Under the pieces are notes generated by a model. It had not been told where the DNA came from and did no database searches. It was given only the letters and a program-made list of their open reading frames with translations. Positions 58,663 to 64,000 of a stretch of DNA of 64,000 nt are shown here, piece by piece. The stretch is taken from the NCBI GenBank assembly GCA_020850355.1, contig JADZEX010000077.1, forward strand, positions 62,001 through 126,000, read 5' to 3'. The stretch's first letter is position 1, and every line of letters begins with the position of its first letter. The translations under genes were made by a program, and so were the position numbers. The DNA comes from Fimbriimonadaceae bacterium. Its GTDB lineage: Bacteria; Armatimonadota; UBA10988.

Positions 58663-59391
58663 TCAGTCGGTGCTGAGGTAGGGCAGCAGCTTGGCGAGTG
58701 TCTTCTCGCCGATCCCCTTGACCGCCAGCAGGTCCTGCGGGCTGCCGAAACGGCCGTGCGTCTCGCGATAGGCGAGGATCCGCCGCGCCATCACAGGCCC
58801 AATCCCCGGCAGCGTCTCCAACTGCGCCACGGTGGCGGTGTTCAGGTTGACCGCGGCGGCCGGTAGCGGCTTGCGCTCGCCGCCGCTGTCACTGCTGCTC
58901 GCCGGCCGCTGGCTGACGGTCAGGGTACCGACATCGGTGACCTGCGGCGCTGGCGGTGCGGCGCCGCTGGTCGCCGGCCGCGCCGCGGGCGGCTCGCGGA
59001 TCCAGATCTCCTCGGTCGCCACAATCACCTCGTCGCGCGGGCCGTCGCCGGGCCCGGGGATGTAGAGGCGCAACCCGTCGGTGAGCTGCGCGGCCAGGTT
59101 GAGGTCGTGCAGCCGGGCCCCCGGGAGCGCCCCGCCGGCTCGGGCGATGGCGTCGATCACGCGGTCGTCGGCGCGGATGCTGTAGACGCCCGGCCGCTTC
59201 ACAGCCCCCGTGATATGGACCCGCAGCGGGGACTGGCTGGCCATCTGCGCCGGCAGCGGCGCCTTCACGACGAACTGCTGCGCCGAGGCCTGCCCAGCCC
59301 GGTAGAGCCCGGTGCCGATCCCCAGCAGCACCACCAGCCCCGTGATCGCCAGCAGGGTCAGCTTGCCCGGTGACCAGGCCAGGTCGTCCAT
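58663..59391 (-). CDS. comEA: ComEA-like DNA-binding competence protein
   Basis: A 242-residue membrane-anchored protein. One N-terminal span (about 10-30) is followed by an SLBB domain (about 57-120, VHITGAVKRPGVYSI, RLYIPGPGDG), a Pro/Ala linker, and a helix-hairpin-helix pair at 175-242 (VNLNTATVAQLETLPGIGPV, LLAVKGIGEKTLAKL). ComEA binds incoming DNA outside the membrane during transformation. It lies 9 bp after pilT on the same strand and both follow the GAF gene, so an uptake or pilus operon is likely. Confidence 0.92.
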   Translation of the reverse strand: MDDLAWSPGKLTLLAITGLVVLLGIGTGLYRAGQASAQQFVVKAPLPAQMASQSPLRVHITGAVKRPGVYSIRADDRVIDAIARAGGALPGARLHDLNLAAQLTDGLRLYIPGPGDGPRDEVIVATEEIWIREPPAARPATSGAAPPAPQVTDVGTLTVSQRPASSSDSGGERKPLPAAAVNLNTATVAQLETLPGIGPVMARRILAYRETHGRFGSPQDLLAVKGIGEKTLAKLLPYLSTD

Positions 59392-59400
59392 CGGGTCGCG

Positions 59401-60492
59401 CTAACTCGCCGCGGCCTCGCTCGGCAGCAGGCGCAACAGGCGGTGCAACTCGTCGGGATCGGGGCTGGCCGCTTCGGCCGTCTCGATGGTGATCTTGCCC
59501 TTCGCGATGTGCCTGGCGAGCGACTGGTTGAGCGTCTGCATACGGTAGAACCCGCCGGCCGACTCTTCGATCACCCGGTGCAGCCGGGGCACGTCGCCGT
59601 CGGCGATGTGCTTCTCGACCTGCGGCGAATGGACCATCACCTCGACCGCGGCAGTCCGCCCCGGGCTGGCCGCCAGTTGCACCAGGCGCTGGCTGATCAC
59701 GCCGCGCAGGACCGTCGCCAACTGGATCCGGAGCTGCAGTTGCTGCTCTGCCGGGAAGGTGTCCAGGATCCGATCCACCGTCTGCGGCGCGTCGATGGTG
59801 TGCAGCGTCGAGAACACCAGATGCCCGGTCTCGGCGGCAGTGATGGCCGTCGCGATGGTCTCGGGGTCGCGCATCTCGCCGATCAGGATCACATCGGGAT
59901 CCTGCCGCAGGCTGTGCTTCAGCGCGGTCGCGAAGTCCGGCGTGTCGAACCCGATCTCGCGCTGGCTGACCACCGAGTTGCGGTCGTTGTAGACGAACTC
60001 GATGGGATCCTCGATGGTGATGATGTGCGCCTGGCGGCGCTCGTTGATGAAGTCGATCAGCGCGGCCAGGGTGGTGGACTTGCCGCTGCCGGTGGGACCG
60101 GTCACCAGCACCAGCCCGTGTTGGCTCAGGGCGATGTCCTTGACCACCGCCGGCAGCGCCAACTGGTCGACTTGCGGGACGCGGATCGGCACCGCGCGGA
60201 GCACGGCCGAGAGCTGCCCGCGCTGGTAGAAAGCGTTGATCCGGAAGCGCACCTTGTCGCCGGCGGCGTAGGAGAAATCGACCGCCCGGTCCCGTTGCAG
60301 ACGGGCCCGCTGGTGCTCGCTGAGCAGCCCGTCGAGCAGCTCGCTGAGCTCCTCGACCGACAGCGCCTCGAACTCGCTGCTGACGATCTTGCCACTGATC
60401 CGGAACAGCGGCGGCCGGCCCGCGCGGAGGTGCAGGTCGGAGCCGCGGCGCTGCAGCATCGCTGCCAGGATGGCCTCGAGGCGCTCGTTCAC
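59401..60492 (-). CDS. pilT: type IV pilus retraction ATPase
   Basis: A 363-residue secretion ATPase of the PilT group. RRGSDLHLRAGRPPLFRISG marks the N-terminal domain; Walker A is GPTGSGKST (132-140). TIEDPIEFVYNDRNSVVSQR and VILIGEMRDPETI give the Asp box and Walker B, and AAETGHLVFSTLHT the His box. MQTLNQSLARHIAKGKIT near the end is PilT-like. I chose the GTG at 60492 because GGAGG lies 8 bases upstream and it overlaps the GAF stop by four bases. It powers pilus retraction for twitching or DNA uptake. Confidence 0.94.
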   Translation of the reverse strand: MNERLEAILAAMLQRRGSDLHLRAGRPPLFRISGKIVSSEFEALSVEELSELLDGLLSEHQRARLQRDRAVDFSYAAGDKVRFRINAFYQRGQLSAVLRAVPIRVPQVDQLALPAVVKDIALSQHGLVLVTGPTGSGKSTTLAALIDFINERRQAHIITIEDPIEFVYNDRNSVVSQREIGFDTPDFATALKHSLRQDPDVILIGEMRDPETIATAITAAETGHLVFSTLHTIDAPQTVDRILDTFPAEQQLQLRIQLATVLRGVISQRLVQLAASPGRTAAVEVMVHSPQVEKHIADGDVPRLHRVIEESAGGFYRMQTLNQSLARHIAKGKITIETAEAASPDPDELHRLLRLLPSEAAAS

Positions 60493-61088
60493 TGTCCCGG
60501 CCTCCTTCCCCGCAACGCGAACAGGATCCCGACACACTCCGCGGCATCCAGCAGCAGAGCCTCGTCATCGGGCAGGAACTCGTCCCCGGCGTGCTGCTTG
60601 TTGATCAACTCGACGCAGCCGATCACGCGGTTGCGCAGTTTGATTGGCGCCGCGATGATCTGCCGCACGTCGAACCCCAGCTCGCGGGAGACCTGCGAGT
60701 GCCAGCGTCCCTCGGCGGCGACGTCGTTGATCCGGATGACCTTGCCGGTCTCCATGCACCACCCGGCGATGCCCTCGGTGCGGTCGAGCCGGAAGCTCTT
60801 GAGGTCGCCCGACACAGGACCGGTGGCGGCGGCGAAGTAGAGGTCGCCATGGTGGCGATCCAGCATGATCACCGAGCCCGCCTCGGCTCGTAGATGGTCT
60901 TCCAGGATGTGCAGCGCGTTGGTCAGCAGCGGCTCTTCCTCCAACCACTCGGTGGCCAGCCGGAACAGCGACATCACCACATCGTGGCGTAAGCCGCTCC
61001 AGCCGAGCGCCCGCTGCGCCTGCTCCAGGGGCCCCAGACCGCTCGGAACGCGGTCATCGGCCAGCGCCTCGAAGTCGAACTCCGCCAT
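60489..61088 (-). CDS. GAF-domain protein
   Basis: A 199-residue protein that is essentially one GAF domain (about 50-195): LRAEAGSVIMLDRHHGDLYF, EGIAGWCMETGKVIRINDVA, IIAAPIKLRNRVIGCVELIN. No kinase, cyclase or effector domain is attached. The ATG at 61088 is preceded by AAGGA; 14 in-frame codons upstream are not convincing. The gene overlaps pilT by four bases, so its ligand may tune pilus or competence activity; that is inference. Confidence 0.9.
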   Translation of the reverse strand: MAEFDFEALADDRVPSGLGPLEQAQRALGWSGLRHDVVMSLFRLATEWLEEEPLLTNALHILEDHLRAEAGSVIMLDRHHGDLYFAAATGPVSGDLKSFRLDRTEGIAGWCMETGKVIRINDVAAEGRWHSQVSRELGFDVRQIIAAPIKLRNRVIGCVELINKQHAGDEFLPDDEALLLDAAECVGILFALRGRRPGQ

Positions 61089-61157
61089 GCGACCATCCTT
61101 TCGCGCGGCCCGCCAGCGCACTCGCTCCACTGCTTCGTCGGTCCCCCGCCGTGGGGC

Positions 61158-63746
61158 TTAAGTTACCAGGTTAAGCAACTTGCCCGGCACCCAGATCGCC
61201 TTGCGCACCGGCTGCTCGGCCAGCGCCGCGACGACTGGCCCCAACTCCGCCGCGGCCGCGCGGACGGCGGCCTCATCGACGCCCGCCTCCACCTCCAGCC
61301 GGGCTCGCACCTTGCCGTTGACCTGCACCACCACGGTCACCCGCGCGGCCTTCGCCACGGTCGCGTCGGCGACCGGCCAGGTCGCCTCGTAGGTCGACCC
61401 GTGATGCCCGGTGGCCGCCCAGATCTCGTCGGCCAGGTGCGGCGCGAACGGCGACAGCAACAGCGCGGTGACCTCTGCCGCCTCGCTGTAGACGGCCCGG
61501 TCGGCCAGCGTCGCCGACGACCCAATCCGCTGCTCGACGAACGGCAGGACCACGTTCACCAGCTCCATCAGCGCCGCCACCGAGGTGTTCAGCGCAAAGC
61601 GCTCGATGCCGCTGGTGATCCGCTCGATAGTCTGATGCAGCTTCCGCCGAACCGCGCGGGCCGGCTCGTCCAAATCGGTGAGCTGCGCCCGCCAGTCTGG
61701 CAACCAGGCCCCGGCCGGCGGGACCAGGCAGCGCCAGAGCCGGGTCAGGAAGCGGTGGACGCCGCTGACGCCCTCGTCCTGCCACTCCGCTTCAGCCTCC
61801 GGCGGGCCGACGAACAGAATGTAGCAGCGGCCCGTGTCGGCGCCGTAGCTGTCGCAGATGCTCTCGGGCGCCACCACGTTGCCGATGCTCTTCGACATCT
61901 TCTTGACGATCCGCTCCGTCGCGTGCCCCTGCGGCGTGCGGCCCGCTGCGTCGAGCTGCTCGGCGGCGGTGTACCACTTCTTCTCGGCGTCGCACCACCA
62001 GGCTTCTTTGGTCACCATGCCCTGGGTGAACAACCGCGCGAAGGGCTCCTGACAGCCGACCAGCCCCAGGTCGTAGAGCACCTTGGTGAAGAAGCGAGCG
62101 TAGATCAGGTGCATCGTGGCGTGCTCGATGCCCCCGACGTACTGCGCCACCGGCATCCAGCGGTCCAACTCAGCGCGGTCGAAGGCGCTGTCGGCGGGCT
62201 GGCTGGCGTAGCGCAGGAAGTACCAGGACGAATCCACGAAGGTGTCCATGGTGTCGGTCTCACGCTGCGCCGCCGCCCCACAGTGGGGACAGGTGGTCTG
62301 GCGGAAGGTCGCGCTGGAGGCGATTGGATTGCCCTCGCCGGTGAAGGCCACATCGGTCGGCAGCAGCACTGGCAGGTGGTCGTCAGGCACCGGCACCACG
62401 CCGCAGGCGGGGCAGTAGATCACCGGGATCGGGCAGCCCCAGTAGCGTTGCCGCGAGAGGCACCAGTCGCGCAGCCGGAAGTTGACCGTCCGCTGACCGG
62501 TGCCCGCCGATTCCAGGTCCTCGGCCATCTTGACCATCGCCGGGCGGTTCGGCAGACCGTTGTAGGGCCCGCTGTTGGCCTGCACGCCGTCGCCGAGGTA
62601 CGGCAGGCCAACCCCGTCGACGGTCTCGCCCTCCGGCAGAATCACCGGGACCACCGGGATCTGGTACTTCGTGGCAAAGGCGAAGTCGCGCTCGTCATGG
62701 GCGGGCACCGCCATGATCGCGCCGGTGCCGTAGTCCATCATGACGTAGTTCGCCAGCCAAATCGGCACCTCGGCGCCGGTCAGCGGATGGCGCGCGAAAG
62801 CGCCCGTGAAGACGCCCTCCTTCGGCGCGTCGGCGGCCTGTCGGGCGAACTGATCGCCGCCCAGGACCTGCTGCACGAAGGCCTTCACGGCGGCTTCCTG
62901 GGGCTGGCCGGCGACCAGTTGCTCGACCAGTGGATGCTCCGGCGCCAGCACCATGAAGGTCACGCCGTAGACCGTGTCGATGCGGGTCGTGAAGACCTCG
63001 AAGCTCAGCTCGGAGCCGACCACCGGCCAGGCGAACTGGAAGCCCTCACTGCGGCCGATCCAGTTGCGCTGCATCGTGCGCACCGCGTCGGGCCAGTCGT
63101 CCAACTGATCGATGTCGTCGAGCAGCCGTTGGGCATAGGCGGTGGTCTTGTAGAACCACTGCTCCAACCGCTTCTTGGCGACCAGCGCGCTGCACCGTTC
63201 GCAGGTCCCGTCCTTCAGCACCTGTTCGTTGGCCAGCACGGTGGCGCAGGAGGGGCACCAGTTGATGGCCGCTTCCTGCCGGCCAACCAGCCCAGCCTCG
63301 AAGAAGCGCAGGAACAGCCACTGCGTCCAACGGTAGTAGTCGGGGCTGGAGGTGTTCACCTCGCGGTCCCAGTCGAAGCTGATCCCGAGCATGTTGAGCT
63401 GCTCGTGCATCTGCTCAATGCAGCGCCGCGTCCAGGGATCGGGGTGCGTCTGATGCTTGATGGCGGCGTTCTCGGCCGGCAGGCCGAAGGCGTCCCAACC
63501 CATCGGGTGCAGCACGTTCTCGCCGCGCATCACGTGGTAGCGGCTGATCACGTCGCCGATGGTGTAGTTGCGCAGGTGCCCCATGTGCAGGTGGCCCGAG
63601 GGGTACGGGAACATGTCGAGGTAGTAGAAGCTCGGTCGACCCGCGTCGAGGCGGGTGCGGAAGAGGTCGCGCGCGGCCCAGTCCTGCTGCCACCGCGCCT
63701 CAATCGCCTTGAAATCGTACCGCGCTCGCTGCTCCATCGTGTCCAT
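61158..63746 (-). CDS. leuS: leucyl-tRNA synthetase
   Basis: An 862-residue class I synthetase of the bacterial LeuRS type. The HIGH motif is HMGH (54-57), after YYLDMFPYPSGHLH; the Zn/specific insertion includes WCPSCATVLANEQV and TCPHCGAAAQRETDTMDTFV. The editing domain contains FTTRIDTVYGVTF and MAVPAHDERD. KKMSKSIGNVV is the KMSKS loop. A tRNA-binding C-terminal domain ends the protein. AAGGA precedes the ATG. It charges tRNA-Leu in the cytoplasm. Length is normal. It stands 10 bp after the small membrane protein gene. Confidence 0.97.
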   Translation of the reverse strand: MDTMEQRARYDFKAIEARWQQDWAARDLFRTRLDAGRPSFYYLDMFPYPSGHLHMGHLRNYTIGDVISRYHVMRGENVLHPMGWDAFGLPAENAAIKHQTHPDPWTRRCIEQMHEQLNMLGISFDWDREVNTSSPDYYRWTQWLFLRFFEAGLVGRQEAAINWCPSCATVLANEQVLKDGTCERCSALVAKKRLEQWFYKTTAYAQRLLDDIDQLDDWPDAVRTMQRNWIGRSEGFQFAWPVVGSELSFEVFTTRIDTVYGVTFMVLAPEHPLVEQLVAGQPQEAAVKAFVQQVLGGDQFARQAADAPKEGVFTGAFARHPLTGAEVPIWLANYVMMDYGTGAIMAVPAHDERDFAFATKYQIPVVPVILPEGETVDGVGLPYLGDGVQANSGPYNGLPNRPAMVKMAEDLESAGTGQRTVNFRLRDWCLSRQRYWGCPIPVIYCPACGVVPVPDDHLPVLLPTDVAFTGEGNPIASSATFRQTTCPHCGAAAQRETDTMDTFVDSSWYFLRYASQPADSAFDRAELDRWMPVAQYVGGIEHATMHLIYARFFTKVLYDLGLVGCQEPFARLFTQGMVTKEAWWCDAEKKWYTAAEQLDAAGRTPQGHATERIVKKMSKSIGNVVAPESICDSYGADTGRCYILFVGPPEAEAEWQDEGVSGVHRFLTRLWRCLVPPAGAWLPDWRAQLTDLDEPARAVRRKLHQTIERITSGIERFALNTSVAALMELVNVVLPFVEQRIGSSATLADRAVYSEAAEVTALLLSPFAPHLADEIWAATGHHGSTYEATWPVADATVAKAARVTVVVQVNGKVRARLEVEAGVDEAAVRAAAAELGPVVAALAEQPVRKAIWVPGKLLNLVT

Positions 63747-63756
63747 GTCCGGTCCT

Positions 63757-64000
63757 TCAGGTCCCGCTCGTCCGCATCAGCCAGGTCAGGGCCGCCAGCA
63801 GCCCCGCAATCAGCCCCACCGCCAGCCCCAACGCGCGACGCTCGGCGGGAGAGTAACGGAACTCGCCCCGGTTCGCAACCACTCCGGCCAGGCCGATGAA
63901 GACCAGGCCCGGGACGTTCCAGCCCGTGGCCAGCACCAGCGCCAGCCCGGCGATCGTCAGGCCGTACATCCAGGCCAGGTTGCGCCGGCAGTCCCAGCCC
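63757..64000 (-). CDS. small membrane protein (5' end beyond the window)
   Basis: At least 80 codons, with two hydrophobic segments (LTIAGLALVLATGWNVPGLV and LGLAVGLIAGLLAALTWL) separated by a charged loop (RGEFRYSPAERRA). The frame stays open through the window edge, so the ATG at 63969 may be internal and the gene longer. It ends 10 bp before leuS and is probably co-transcribed with it. No family recognised. Confidence 0.6.
   Translation of the reverse strand, partial: GWDCRRNLAWMYGLTIAGLALVLATGWNVPGLVFIGLAGVVANRGEFRYSPAERRALGLAVGLIAGLLAALTWLMRTSGT

Overview
The window is about 64 kb of uniformly GC-rich, densely packed bacterial DNA. The one clear exception is a patch near 42.4-43.5 kb that is visibly poorer in GC. 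Gene content suggests a free-living, glycan-degrading, probably diderm soil or water bacterium. The evidence is many secreted or lipid-anchored carbohydrate enzymes, a sulfatase, MocA-type oxidoreductases with Tat signals, a DUF6785-type permease, a two-AMIN amidase / GerMN / MurI cluster, and PilT and ComEA. Armatimonadota is my best guess, with Planctomycetota or another uncultured phylum as alternatives. This is inference from gene content only.

Layout. 0-3 kb (minus): a sugar-acid operon (YjhG-type D-xylonate dehydratase, HAD phosphatase, the start of an RraA-family gene). 3.1-6.5 kb (plus): metY-metX-metW. 6.5-9.7 kb (minus): cell-wall cluster amidase-GerMN-murI and the ssrA tmRNA gene. 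9.8-17.4 kb: an HbpS-like protein, secreted glycan enzymes, a Nudix hydrolase, a sulfatase and a DUF6807 protein. 17.4-19.7 kb (minus): a truncated AlbA/Schlafen-class ATP-binding protein and an ACT-domain malic enzyme. 19.9-26.8 kb (plus): a four-gene flavin/iron-sulfur operon (fused NuoE-NuoF, Mo-less NuoG-like protein, NfnA-like, NfnB-like), which looks like an electron-bifurcating complex of unusual composition. 26.9-38.5 kb (plus): MocA oxidoreductases, a HEAT-repeat protein, a heparinase-like lipoprotein, hemerythrin and a methyltransferase. Inside this stretch, on the opposite strand (30.7-32.7 kb), sits a two-gene Septu-like (PtuA/PtuB) anti-phage module.

38.5-43.9 kb is a scar-like region. 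It starts with a 228-bp copy of the beginning of the downstream alpha-L-fucosidase gene, then carries a glycine-rich lipoprotein. After that come broken pieces of an Rhs/YD-repeat gene interrupted by a palindromic repeat, a surviving Rhs core end, and a low-GC membrane protein with two PH-like domains. It closes at the intact fucosidase.

45.6-54.2 kb: a small Tat-dependent ferredoxin, a DUF6785-type permease, two related lipoproteins, a YdcZ-type transporter, a beta-helix glycosidase and an aldo/keto reductase. 54.2-64 kb: a soluble multi-PAS/PocR hybrid histidine kinase, uridine kinase, a GAF-PilT-ComEA operon, leuS and a small membrane protein cut by the window end.

Taken together, the chromosome combines polysaccharide and sugar-acid use, methionine synthesis and redox balancing with DNA-uptake or twitching functions. 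It is punctuated by one likely defence module and one decaying Rhs locus. Start codons were chosen from Shine-Dalgarno spacing, signal peptides and overlaps with neighbours. All family assignments come from reading motifs, not from database searches.
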